Source of the DNA: Brachionus manjavacas
Taxonomy: Eukaryota > Rotifera > Eurotatoria > Ploima > Brachionidae
Length of the DNA: 64,000 nucleotides
Direction: 5' to 3'
Assembly (NCBI GenBank): GCA_019054805.1
Contig: JAHQIY010000003.1
Coordinates: 1,054,001 to 1,118,000 of the forward strand
The position numbers and the translations under genes are program-made. The notes under the pieces were generated by a model. It searched no databases and had not been told where the DNA came from. It saw only the letters and a list, made by a program, of their open reading frames with translations. Shown here piece by piece: positions 11,131 through 23,400 of the stretch; the first letter of the stretch is position 1, and each line of letters opens with the position of its first letter.

Positions 11131-11510
11131 TCGATCCATAGAAAAATGTTAATAGAAAAAAGACAAATTTTTCGTCGAAATCTTCGGTAGAAAATTATTA
11201 CATAGAAAAATTTACATAGAAAAGTATAACATAGAAAAAAGTCCATAGAAATTTTATAGTAGAAAATTAACATATTTTTTTTTAATTGTATTTCTTTTTC
11301 AAATTATATTTTAATCATATTTAATCATAATCAAATTTAATTTTTTTTGATACTTTTGCATGTAATAGATTTAAATAAATTCAAAAACAATTAAGCCAAA
11401 AATTTTTTTTTTCTATTTTTTCTCAAAAAATCTAAAAAAACTAATTGAAAATTAACATAGTATACATAGAAAATATATTTATTAATTGATTAATTGTTTA
11501 TATTTTTAAA
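11131..11510 (+). repeat. Left arm of long inverted repeat
   Basis: Pairs with 11820-12183; small indels distinguish the arms, which suggests moderate age. Confidence 0.75.
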
Positions 11511-11531
11511 AAATTAAAAAAAAACTGAAAA

Positions 11532-11810
11532 TTAACATTTCATAATTTCATCCATACTTTGTAAATAATCAAACAGATTTTTTTTAGAAAAATCTTTTGC
11601 TTTATTAATAATCGATTGGTCTTTTTTGATTTTTCTTTGATCCCGAGGAAACAAAATAATGCATAAACAGATCTCCATAAGATGTTGCTCTTTAATTAAA
11701 TGGCTAATTAATTTGTTGGTCTCAGGATGATTGTGAATATCTTGGGAAATAGCTTTATGCCATGCTTGAATAAACAATAGTATTGAAGCATGGCATAAAG
11801 CTATTTCCAT
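11532..11810 (-). CDS. Unrecognised 92-codon frame inside inverted-repeat element
   Basis: Starts with ATG at 11810 and contains AWHKAISQDIHNHPETNKL, then LISHLIKEQHLMEICLC and ends DYLQSMDEIMKC. The H-N-H-P run resembles the histidine end of FLYWCH or MULE-type zinc-binding domains, but one short match is not enough for a call. Its first 60 bases form one arm of a perfect 23-bp hairpin (11745-11808), so part of the reading frame is constrained by that palindrome. Expression is unknown. Confidence 0.3.
   Translation of the reverse strand: MEIALCHASILLFIQAWHKAISQDIHNHPETNKLISHLIKEQHLMEICLCIILFPRDQRKIKKDQSIINKAKDFSKKNLFDYLQSMDEIMKC
11745..11808. repeat. Perfect 23-bp hairpin
   Basis: GGAAATAGCTTTATGCCATG followed by CTT (11745-11767) is exactly inverted at 11786-11808; the loop is 18 bases. 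Confidence 0.85.
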
Positions 11811-11819
11811 TTTTTTTTT

Positions 11820-12183
11820 AATTTTTTTTAAAAATATAAGAAATTAATCAATTAATGAATATATTTTCTATGTATTCTATGTTAATTTTCAATTAATTTT
11901 TTTAGATTTTTTTAGATTTTTTTAGAAAAAATAGAAAAAAAAATTTTTGGCTTAATTGTTTTTGAATTTATTTAAATCTATTACATGCAAAAGTATCAAA
12001 AAAAATTAAATATGATTAAAATATGTTTTGAAAAAGAATTACAATAAAAAAAATGTGTTAATTTTCTACTATAAAATTTCTATGGACTTTTTTCTATGTT
12101 ATAATTTTCTATGTAAATTTTTCTATGGAAGATTTCGACGAAAAATTTGTCTTTTTTCTATTAAAATTTTTTCTATGGATCGA
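11820..12183 (-). repeat. Right arm of long inverted repeat
   Basis: Inverted partner of 11131-11510. Confidence 0.75.
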
Positions 12184-12530
12184 TATGTTCCCCAAAAAAA
12201 TGTGATATTCAAAAAATTCAAAAAAGGTTATTTAAAACTATGTAAAAATAAGTTACCTAAAAATATCTTATTGTAAAACAAAAAATTGGCCTTAGGCTGT
12301 TAAAGTTGGGCGTCTACGTGCGCCACTACTTGGAGACTCAATTCTCCCACAGCATTTATACTACTACTACTAATCTTGAATTAAACTGCAAAAACATACA
12401 TATTTCCAAAACAGAAACAATAACTTAAGAACAACTGGCTTGTACTTTTCTTTGCCGTCTACACCATTTCCCCTTATTTATTTATTATTTATTTTATTTT
12501 AATAACTCAATAAAAAAATTTTAATCAAAT

Positions 12531-12536
12531 TTTATT
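12531..12536 (-). promoter_or_regulatory. Likely poly(A) signal of WDR19
   Basis: AATAAA on the minus strand, about 39 bases after the WDR19 stop codon. Confidence 0.5.
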
Positions 12537-12574
12537 TGGAAAAAAAAATAAAAATCAATAATCTTTAAAATAAA

Positions 12575-13498
12575 TTAATTTTTTTCTTCATTAATTTTTA
12601 AATATTTATCAATTTCGACAATCTTTTTGACATCGTTTCTGCTTATTGTATTTGAACACATGGGACAATTAGCCTCTGACTCCAAAAAAGCCATAAACTC
12701 AGAATACAAGGCCGGGAAGTCACACTTTGGACAAACCGTAAAGTCATCGCGTATCAAATGCGCTCCAGTTACAATACAATACGGTATGTTAATTTGGCAT
12801 CCAGGACATGTTAATCCGTACTCTAGTAATTTAAAATTACAATTTGGGCATGGAGTGGCCACTTCTTCTATTTCGCTTCTTTCCGGGTGACGTACCAAAG
12901 ATTCTATTTTCTTTTTAAATTTGGGGTCGACCAGGTCCTTGTACTCGGGCCTAAGCAGCATCGTTGCATAATTAAATGCCGAATTGTGCAAGCCAGATCT
13001 GGAACATTCGATCACAGCCGATGTCAATATTTGAACAATGTGTGAGGGAAATTTACTTATGTTCTCGGCCACACGGCACAACAACCGCGATGCTCTCAGA
13101 TGATTGTTTTGCTTAATTTGAATTTTAATTAGAACATAGCTGTGCAGGATCATCAAATTCTGATACAATTCGGACGGAATTTTTATATTCTCTTTGTCAA
13201 GGTCTGAATACATGCTGAACAGGACGTTGTGTGCGTCACGATAGTTTCCGCTCAACTGTTCCTGTCTGGCTATGAGCACAGCTGTTTTGGCTGCTTCGAC
13301 GTATTTCTTCAAGCTGAGGTATAGTTTGAACAAATACTTGGCATCTTTGGGCATGCCGTCGTGATCGCCCATCAGATATTCAATCAATATGTTAGTCAAT
13401 GTGTCATTGTTTGCTTTTCCAATGCAATCAATTGCCAAGTCAATGGCCATAGCCTCTATCTGAGGCGTTGGATGCTTCTTGATCAAATGCTTCAAGGC
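12575..13498 (-). CDS. WDR19: WDR19 exon 12 (terminal)
   Basis: Residues 1044-1350 and stop: [54 protein letters not shown], then the Cys-rich end [18 protein letters not shown] and [13 protein letters not shown] ... CPMC. Confidence 0.97.
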   Translation of the reverse strand, partial: ALKHLIKKHPTPQIEAMAIDLAIDCIGKANNDTLTNILIEYLMGDHDGMPKDAKYLFKLYLSLKKYVEAAKTAVLIARQEQLSGNYRDAHNVLFSMYSDLDKENIKIPSELYQNLMILHSYVLIKIQIKQNNHLRASRLLCRVAENISKFPSHIVQILTSAVIECSRSGLHNSAFNYATMLLRPEYKDLVDPKFKKKIESLVRHPERSEIEEVATPCPNCNFKLLEYGLTCPGCQINIPYCIVTGAHLIRDDFTVCPKCDFPALYSEFMAFLESEANCPMCSNTISRNDVKKIVEIDKYLKINEEKN

Positions 13499-16400
13499 CT
13501 TAAAGAAATTAAGAAATTTTTAATTTTTTGAATTTGATTTAATTGGAATTTTTTTTTTAAGTTCAATTTACAACCAAAAGTCGGACGGGTTTTTTCGACC
13601 TTTTTTGTTACTTTTTGTTCAAAAAATTTAATCATTTTTGCCAAAAAAAAATTTCTTAAAAATTTAAAATCTAAAAATAGTGTTTAAATTGAAAAATTTT
13701 TTACAAATATTTTTATTTTTTTTTTATTTTTTAGGTCGATGCGGGTTACTTTGGACACACCAAAAATATTCTTTTTTCATTAATAAACTAGAAATTAATA
13801 AACAATGATAACTTTATTCAAAACCCAACTTAAAAAAATTCCATAATTTAAGATTTTTTTTTCGAACCATGTCATGCCTCCTTACAAGAACCTCTAAAAT
13901 ATGCAGATGTTACAAACTATGATTGACAGAACACAGAAAAATAGCACGGTTTGGCTCATCCGTACGGGTTAGATTGAATAACGGTGAAGAGACAAGTCTA
14001 AGAAAAGAGATTAACTTCAATGAAAAAATTGTAAATTTTAAATAACTGAAAATTTAAAAATTGTAACAGAAGTAAGAAATAAACTCGGGCTACATGAATG
14101 ATGGTCTAATTTTTGTCTTCTAAATTGAAGAACTTGCTTTTCAATAACTAATCTGTGAACTGTGGCACCTATAATTAAAACGTAGCCAAATTACATTTAA
14201 AAGAACGAGTTAGTTCTCAAAAAGCTTTGCAATTCATTATTTAGACCAAAATTAGAATATGCGCTAAGTTTGGCATCCATTTCTTCGCAAAAATATTTCA
14301 AGTCTTAAAAGTTTTCAACGTAGGGTAGCGTATCAAAATAGCAACTATCGAATTAGCCAAAAATTTACCTGAGATTTTTTAATTAAATAAGCTAAATTAA
14401 AAAATCACTTAATGCCAATTAAAAATGTCTAAAAAAAATGCACAGAGCAAAAATTTTAATCTCTAGCTATTTAACTTATCGTATCTATTCTTGTTTTTAT
14501 TCTGAAGAATCGTTAGCTCGGTACAGATAAATAAATAGAAATAAAAATCATAAATGCTTTAATAACGGGTGACAATTTAAAATCGAGACGAACTTTTTCA
14601 TATTCTTGTAGTAAATTTAATTTTAAAAACGAAAAAAAAAAAAATTTCAATTTGAATTAAAAATGACCAAAATAAATTCATCTAATGAAGAGCCCCTAAG
14701 AATTCGCGTGTACACATTTTTTAACGAAAATAGATCACTTGGAAAGATATTCACTGTGAGGCATTTTATGGCAGAAAAAATTCCAAGGAGTACTGTTAAC
14801 CGAATTTTAAAACGTAGTGAATATTTTTCACCAGAAAGGAAACAAGGATCTGGTCAAACACCGAAAAAAATGATTAAAGTATAACACAATAAGCTTAAAA
14901 AAGCTTTTGATCACAAAGACAACATCAGTCAGCGTCAAGCTGTCAAAAAGTTTGATATAAGCCAGCAAATGGTTTCAAAATTGTTGAAGAAGCTTCAAAT
15001 AACACCTAAAAAAAAGATGAAAATCCCTAACCGAAACGAAACGCATAAATAAAAACAAGAATAAAAATGCTATATTCTCTCAAAATTTCGTTTTATTTTG
15101 GTAAATATTAAAGAAGTTATGACCTTTTACAGTTCGTCTTGATTTTATTTTGTCATTCAGAGTTAAGTGATAAAAATTATCAATCTCATTCTTTGATAAG
15201 ATGAAAGTTAAAGCACCTAAAAAAAAGCTTTAACTTTCATCTCGAGAACCAAAATCCATAATACTAAGTATTATCGGAAAAAGCTTTGCAATAAGTGACC
15301 AGAACATAAGTTATAGAAGGACGATAATTCAATCATTAGGTATACTGGACTATACCTAATGATTGGATTTTGGGTCACAAAGCCTGTTTAAAGTAGGGGT
15401 TGAACAAAAGTCAAAAGTGGTTGAACTACAAAGAAAAAAAATTGTTAATTTTTTAAAAACACAATAAATAAACGTTCAGTTAAATTTTTATAAGTAATTC
15501 GGCCAACAATACTATGACAAATTTGGCAATTGGATTTTTTGAGATTATTTGCCTAAAGGTTTGAGGCCAAAAATTATATTATTTCAATTTGCACTTTTTA
15601 TTCGACAATATTTGAATTAAAATAATTTTTTCTTCAATTCTCTTTACTCAAAAATAAGAAAAATAAGAAAGCATAATTAAGCTTACTGACATGTCACTAA
15701 TGTCAAAACAAAATTTCGAAAAGCTGTCAATTTTAGGCTATTTTCGACATTAGTGACATGTGATTAGATCATTTTGAAAACCAGTGTTCGATATTTTGCG
15801 ACATGTCACAATACTTGGGTATCCGAACATTGTGACATGTCACTAAATATCGAGATTATACGTTATATGATCAGAAAGAGTTATCAGAAAGAGTTTTAAT
15901 CTCTTTCTGATCTACAAAAAGAGATAAAAACTCTTTAATCCACACGAGCCATAATCAAGTGGATTAAAGAGTTTTTGACAGGCAGTAAATTCAAAGTCTC
16001 AGTTAACAATAAGCTGTCGCAAGAATTTGGTATTTCTACAGTGGTGCAACAAGGGAGCTGTCTGTCTTCAACGCTTTTTTCAATCTACTTTAGCGACATA
16101 GTTACAGTTATCCCAAAAAAAGTCGAAACAGCTCTTTTTGCAGATGATTTGTGCATCTGGTACTCAAATAAATCACTAAAAGAAATTGAAAAAACACTGA
16201 ACCATGTCATAAGTTATATTACATTTTATTGCCGGAAATGGGGACTTGTTGTAAATACGAGCAAAACCTTTCACACGGTTTTCACAAGTGCTGGGCATCG
16301 ATCAAACAATGACACAAAGTACAAACTGAAGCTGTTCATTGGTAGCCAACCAGTTCCGTTAGATCCGTTTCCAACCTTTTTAGGTATTAAATTCGATCCT

Positions 16401-19400
16401 AAGTTAAGCTTCAAAAACTTATTAAAAACATCAATGTGAAAGCTATGTCAAAAATTAATCTAATACGTAGGATAAAAGGTTTAAAAACAAGAAACTCAAT
16501 TGAATTTTCCAAGATCGTTTTCAAAAGCTTTATTCGTTCCCAGTTCGATTACTCTTTTATCCCGTTTTCATGCTCCACGCAAAAAATAAGCTCTGATCTA
16601 CAAAAAATACAGAACAAAATATTGAGGCACATCAAGTATTTTCCGATCAAGACTAGAATAACCAAAATTCACCAGCATTTAAAACTCGACATGTTACCTA
16701 CAAGATCCGAACGTATTTTACACAGATTTCTTCATAAACGAATTGAGCATCAACAACTTAACAGCATCTTAAAGGAGTACTTTTCCACTGCACCAGATTT
16801 TAATCAAAAATTTTATACACTTTTTGGAAAGTTCAATTTTATTTTACAGGACTTCCGAAGATAAATATGCAATTATTTCATTATTTACCAAAAACTAGTC
16901 AATATTTATTTTCAATTTATTCTTAGACATTAATTTTTTTAATTTTTTATGTTTTTATTCAATAGGTAGGCTGATAAGAAGGACTCTGATCCATTCTGAG
17001 CTGCCTGGGGTATTCCCTAAACTATTTAAATAAATAAACAAAAAAAAATAGAGTTAGAGTTAAGATATTTTTATCTCTATTTTTTCTTCAAAATTTGTCA
17101 AATTTAAAAGATTTTTTCATTCAAGTATTAAAAAACTTACCTCTGGATATGATGAAGCCAAAAGATAATACTTTCCAGCTAGTAAATTATTCTTTTCATT
17201 TTCAAAGTGTAATGCAACAGATTCGTATTCTTCTGGATTGGCCTCTGACCCCAACGCATCGCCATACAGATCCATAAGTCCATGCATTCTGGCCAAATTA
17301 AAAGCTTCTTCGTTACACTTAGACATGACCAGAAATTGAATGGCCGAGCCATAGTCGCCAAATTTTTGGAAAAACGCAGCAACCATTTTAGCGCCTTCAA
17401 TCGACTGAGTTTCCTTGACTAGTTTGACAGCTTTTTCGGGATTTTTCAAGTGATCCAACTGAATCCTAATAGCGTTTTCGTACTCTTTGGCGTTCATGTA
17501 TGACTTGAACGCTTCCTTATAGTAGCCGTCGGCCTCTTTGGCTTTGGCGTATTGTGAATGAATTTTGGAGTTGGTTATTGAACCAAGCAATTCGCCAACT
17601 TTATTCCAATTTTTGCATTTAATGTAAACCATGGCTGCTTTGTCCCAGCTTTCTGCTTTCTCATATAAATTGCCAGCTTCAATAAATTGCTAAAACAATT
17701 ATTTTCAATAGTTTCTTTTAGAAGTTAGTTAAAATTTTTTGTTACTCGAATGCTTTCAAGTATAACACCACATTCTTTTTTGACTTGTTTGTTGGGTAAT
17801 TTCATTGCTAGTTCTATGCCGCGACGAATGTCGCCAATCTTCAGTGAACATCTTGCAATACCCGAATGACAATTTTCGTTGTGCTCTTTGTCTTCATCGT
17901 TTTCTGTCAGACCTCTTTCAAACATCTTCAATGCTGTCGGATAGTCACCTCTAAATTAATTAGAAAAAATTGATCATCAGGCACACAGACAAGATTTAAA
18001 AAAAAAAAAATCTAACATAAATTCAAGTTGTTTTCCATATTCCAAGGAAATGTAAGGTGTTTCGTTATTCGCCAGTCCTTTGGCCAACTTCATCGCTGCA
18101 TCCCAATGCATCAAATCCCTTCGCATCTTATAAAAAAAATTGTCAATAATTTTTAATGCAAATTTCAAATCGGATAATATGATGTGGACAATGAAGTGGG
18201 TTTTAAAACTATGGGAAATGCTAAGACCTTCCGATAATCCTTGCAAATTATCCCGTGGGTCGGGTGTATAATTATCCATAATGCCAGTACCTAAGACTCC
18301 GTTTCAAAACAATTTTTTTCAATTTCATTTTCACTTTAACCCCTTGGCTTATAAAGTAAATTAAAAACTAACCTTATAATTTTTAAGACCCGAGTTTTGA
18401 CATCTTGATCTTTCTCTCTAGTCCTTATTTTAATGTAGTAAAGTCGTAACTGCAGACAGAGCACGCTAACACTTTACCACTATGTAAACCACTAATTATT
18501 TGTAATAACTTAGGATTCCATTTAATAAACTTTTGACTAATTTAAATTGTTTTATTTATTTCTTGGCTTAAATCCCTAAAGTCCAAAATCGAGACTTTAC
18601 ATAATTATCAACATATGATTTAAAATATAATTTCAAGTGTTAACACAGTCGGCTTTTTTTTAATTTATCATATAGTCTCACAGAACGAAAATATTAAAAA
18701 ATAAATAAGCTTATGAGCTTATACAATTTGGAACATTTTTTGAATCAAAGAAATGAATTATTTGAACGAAGAAACAAACAATGAACTAGAAGCATTTAAA
18801 TTTAATTTTTTAATTTTAAAGGTTTTAATTCATTTCTTTTTCTTTTTAGCTTTAGAGAAATTTAGATCCCCAAAACATGGAAATTCGCAAACGTTACTGT
18901 GATACCTAAAAAATCTTTATTAACACAAGATCCCGCTAACTACTGACTCATCAGTAAGACAATCTGTCTGGGAAAGCTGTTGGAATGTATAGTCTACTCA
19001 AGATTATATAGTTATTTAGAACAAAACTCATTACTAATTCAGGAACAATCAGGTTTTAGAAAAAATCGACGAAACACTTAAAATAGGTGTTTGATAGGGT
19101 TTAGCATGATGGTCTTGTCTATAAACTAATGAACATGAAAATTGGATTAATTCATTCTTAAACTTTAGATCATTTAAAGTAAATGTAAATAGCCATTTAG
19201 GTGCTGAACACCATATTACTACAGGTTAAGTTATGTCAACCCTCAGTAATTCCTTAAAAAACGGCTGAAGAAAAAGCTTCCGAACTTAGTTTTCGTTGCC
19301 TCAACTTTCTCATTTTAGGCTAATTTAGCGCTTTCTTCTGAATCTTTGTATGTGTCAAACAGTCAGTGATTTTTAAGAGGGTTAATTGAAAGAAAGAAAT

Positions 19401-20368
19401 AAATTTAATAGAAAAAAAAACATTCTTCTTTCTATTAAATTTGATTTCAAACCTGAAAACAGATTTGAGATCCTCAGAGTTAGTTATTAACTTGTTTTAA
19501 TAATTTTATAGACTTGAAATTTAAAAAAAAATGAATCAAAGAGAGGTCCTATGAAATTGTGTTTATTTATACTATGAAATAATTCCTGCAAAAAAGAAAA
19601 GATTTACTGTTGATTAAAGAATGCGAAATATAGATCCATATATCATTGAAAGTGGCAATGCAATTAATAAGATGGTTTAGCGAGATGAATGTCTGAGCAG
19701 GAGATTGATTTACTTCATCAATAAGCATCATTAAGGCAGAAATTTCATTTTCTGGCCCGACTTGGCGAGCTCTCATACTTGTAAGAGAGATCTACAAAAA
19801 AGAACAGTGGCGCCATACCTCAACTTTTTTAGGTATGGCGCCACTGAAGCGCGATAAAAAGATACATGTATGCTTGAGAAAATAGCGACTTATCGCTTTT
19901 ATCATTTTTTCATATTTTAAACTTCGAATTTAATATTAAAAATTCAAAAAAATATGACACTTAAGACAAGACGAGATCGAGGAGACTTAATTGAAACCTT
20001 CAAAATAATGAATTGTTTCAGCGCAGTTGAATGGCAGAATCCGTACATTAAAAGCCATGCACTAACAAGCAATGGTCCAGCCGGTGGAATCCGAGGACAT
20101 CATAAAAGATTGACCAAATGACAAGGATCAAGATGAGAGAGAACTTTCTAACAAATCGAGTGGTAAATGCGTGGAACGAATTACCGATAGAGGTTGTAAA
20201 TGCAAAATCAATAAATGAATTCAAAAACAAATTAGATAACTTTCTGACGCATAAATAATTAATTTTTTTTTTCTTATTAACATAATCTTGTTAAGTCATA
20301 TTTTAAAATCAGGCAGCTATCATGGCAAGGCTAGATAAAGCATTTCTCTGCAGTTAGTCTGCTGTAGC

Positions 20369-20439
<71 letters not shown>

Positions 20440-23400
20440 ATATATGAAAAAATCTCTGACAAAACAGTCTACAAAAAGTAAGGTTTGCCTTTCTAGTGTA
20501 GCAATTTTAAATATTTAAAAAGAAGAACTAGAGCTTTTTAAATTTAGATAGTATTGGTAAAATTTTTTTTTTTTGCATTTAATTTTATCTATTTACATTC
20601 AACAACCTAATTAATAATAATTTTCGTAATAAAATAAATTAGTATATTTTTTTTATCTAAAATTGTTCTTCAAAATGTATCATCTGATAAAAACTTTGTA
20701 TTGGCCAAATTTATTTTCTTCAAAAACTCTGCAATTTAATTTAGTGATTTGCTTTGCAGATTTGCAGAGTCTTTGCAGAGACTAAATTTGGCCAATACAA
20801 AGTTTTTATCAGCTGATACATGCTGTAAACCAATTTTTAGACGCATAGGAAAAAAACAATTAAATTTTAAAATTTTTGTTTTTGTTATTTGTTCCAATAT
20901 TTCCAATGCACAATTATAAATCATTATTTTTAGCATTCTTTGTCTTATGTTTTCTAATTTATAGAGGCTGGAAGTTACCGACATCTAATAATTAAACTCT
21001 TATTCATTACCTCATTGCCTATTAATCACTTGGTTCCGAAAAAGTAGATGTATTACATATAAATAATAATTAATTCAATTATATTTAAAAAAAAATTAAC
21101 ACGGACTGAAAGAGCGGTCTTGTTAAAAATTAAAAATAAGCATTATTTACATTTAAAGCTTCAATAGGACATGATGAGGCCAAAAACATGGTTTGAGCTT
21201 GATCAAATTTTCCCAAAAAAACCAAACAATGTCCGGCTAGAAGATTTTTTTCTTCAATATGCTTGATGGAATTTAGGGCGAATACCATGTCAGGCATGGA
21301 AGCCAATCTATAGACTCTAGCGGCATAATCTATATCCAAATGAAAGAGGGCTTCTTTGGCAAATTCGGCAAGCTCCTTTGTTTCATTTATGCGCGTAGCA
21401 TACACATACGCTTCCTCAAACCTCTTTAGCTTGTAGTTTTTTCTCATTTTTTCAACAAGTTCCTCTTGCTTCAGGTCTTCAAGCGTGGTATCATGAGTGT
21501 GCGAGTCAAGTTTGAGTTGGACAATTTTTCCACTTGAATCCAAGTAAATCAGCACTCCCTTGAACAAGAGAAGCGGCATGCTGGAGTAAGGTTGCTTGGT
21601 GCTCGACACAAACAAACTCTGAGAGCCTTCTACTGTAAACTTGGAGAATACAAATGTGTAAATATTATCGCCGTTATAGGCGACAAAAATCCACTTCTCT
21701 GCCTCATAGCTCTCCCAGATGATGCCGCTAACAGAGCTGGGAAAAGAGGGGATTTTGATCAGTGTACTGTTGATTGGGTTGTAGACGAAGCCCTCGTTTT
21801 TGTCGTCAATAAAGACTAATGACACGCCGAAAGGCTCTGGGAATATTTTTTTCACTCCGGTGTCATGTTTGTACCTGTTGACGAATTGCCATTCGTCTAT
21901 GTAGAAATGATTTATGTTTCCGTTTTCGGTCGAATAGACCAAAAATTCTTTGGACAAGTAAAAACTTGTTATTTTGCCCTCATTGCTGTCTTGGGCTGGA
22001 AACAGAATCGACTCGCGACTCTCAATTGCTGATTCTCCTAGCTAAGTAAATAATTTTAGTCTTGGCTTAGAGTTTATTGTTTGCGCAAAGGTGGCTTACT
22101 GTGTGCAGTTGAAGTTGACTACCCATAAAAGCTGCCACATAGTCTTCATTCAATTGCATCGAATTCACCGAATTAAGGTATTCTTTTTCGCCCACTTTGG
22201 TTATTCCTAAAATTCAGTTTTTTTTAGAATTAAAGATATTGTTTCCATTTTTCACAAAAAGCCAGTTAAGGAGTAAGCATTAATTTATGAGAGAATTTAT
22301 TTTTGAAGAATTTTGAATTTTTTTTTTTGAATAAAAAAATTTTGTTATTTTAATTTTATATATTAAATAGCACTTTAATTGAATCAATAGCCTCTCAAAA
22401 AATTAAACACTCAACAAAGATATTTATTTTGAAAAAAATTAAAATTAAATAATTAAAGTAAATTTAATAAAGTAAGTTTTTTAATTAACTTGCCCAATTG
22501 AATCATTTTCTTTTTACTAAGAGCTAACCAGTTTTAAGTATAAGTCACAAATGATATTAGTTATGAAGTGGTTTATAAAAAATTACAAGACCTTAATCAA
22601 AATAAATCATGCGGTGTAGACAAGCTTCATCCGCTATTGCTAAAAAACTGTGCAGACGCCTTTACTGTTCCTTAAACTTTAATTTTCAGAAAGTCTTTAT
22701 CTAATAGTCAGCTTCCAATACAATTCAGATCAGCAAATATTACTCCATTGTTTAAAATAGGTGATAAATCAACGGCCAGCAATTATCGTCCTGTGTCTTT
22801 AACTTCAATTCCGTGAAAAATTATGAAAAGCATAATAAGAACTAAAATAACTTTATAAGAATAATATTATATCTAAAGAACAGCATAGATTTGTCAAGAA
22901 AAAGTGATGTACATCTAATCCTATGGAAACTCTAGATTTCATCTCAATGAGTCTAGACAAAAGTATTCCTGTTGATGTAATTCTGCTAGATTTTGCGAAA
23001 GCATTTGATACTGTTCCGCACAGACGACTAATAGCTAAATTGAAAGCGTATGGCTTTGATGGTCTGACACTAAAGTGGATTGAAGCTTTCTTGAAAAATA
23101 GAAGACAACGAGTTGTTCAAGGTGAAATTTTGTCGGATTAGGTTGAAATTTTTAGCGGTGTACCACAAGGATCAGTGATTGGTCCACTTTTGTTCGTTTT
23201 TTATATAAATGATCTACCAAAAGGAATAGAGAATATTGTCAAAATGTATGCAGATGATACAAAAATATTCTCGCAAACGGTATCAGAAATAAGCGCATTG
23301 AAACTTCTATCAGATTTAGATTTAATTTTCAAGTGGACTCAAGATTGGCTTCTTCTCTTCAACACATCAAAATGTGTGATTTTGCATCACGGTCATAAAA

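Larger units (their letters stand above)
11129..12185. mobile_element. Long inverted-repeat transposon of unknown family
   Basis: Two arms of roughly 370-380 bp (11131-11510 and 11820-12183) are inverted copies, both beginning TCGATCCATAGAAAAA and each flanked by TA (11129-11130 and 12184-12185). The arms contain tandem-like ACATAGAAAA units and GATTTCGACGAAAAATTTGT. The centre (about 11525-11815) has one 92-codon frame on the minus strand. The element interrupts a LINE, so its limits are well fixed. The TA flanks suggest a Tc1/mariner-like or similar mechanism, but no transposase is readable, so it is either non-autonomous or of a family I do not know. Confidence 0.75.
10908..12372 (+). mobile_element. 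LINE family A 3' end, split by a nested element
   Basis: 10908-11128 matches the 3' coding end of the family A copy at 31.4-31.5 kb (GGGAATACAAGAACTTGTCA, then NCGVRH). 12187-12372 matches its 3' untranslated part (TTGGCTGTTAAAG-like, GGGCGTCTACGTG, CCACTACTTGGAGACTCAA, CTCCCACAGCATT) and ends in a (TAC)n tail. In the 31-kb copy these two parts are continuous, so the 1.06 kb between them is a later insertion. Confidence 0.8.

Noticed and set aside
12627-12890. Plus-strand open frame of 87 codons
   Set aside because: It is the antisense shadow of the Cys-rich end of WDR19.
13930-14040. Coding-like stretch [20 protein letters not shown]
   Set aside because: Short, flanked by stops, no family match and inside an intron.
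20371-20436. Repeat array resembling CRISPR
   Set aside because: It is a trinucleotide microsatellite tail of a LINE; there are no spacers and the genome is eukaryotic.
21592-21819. Plus-strand open frame of 75 codons
   Set aside because: Antisense shadow of WDR19 exon 8.
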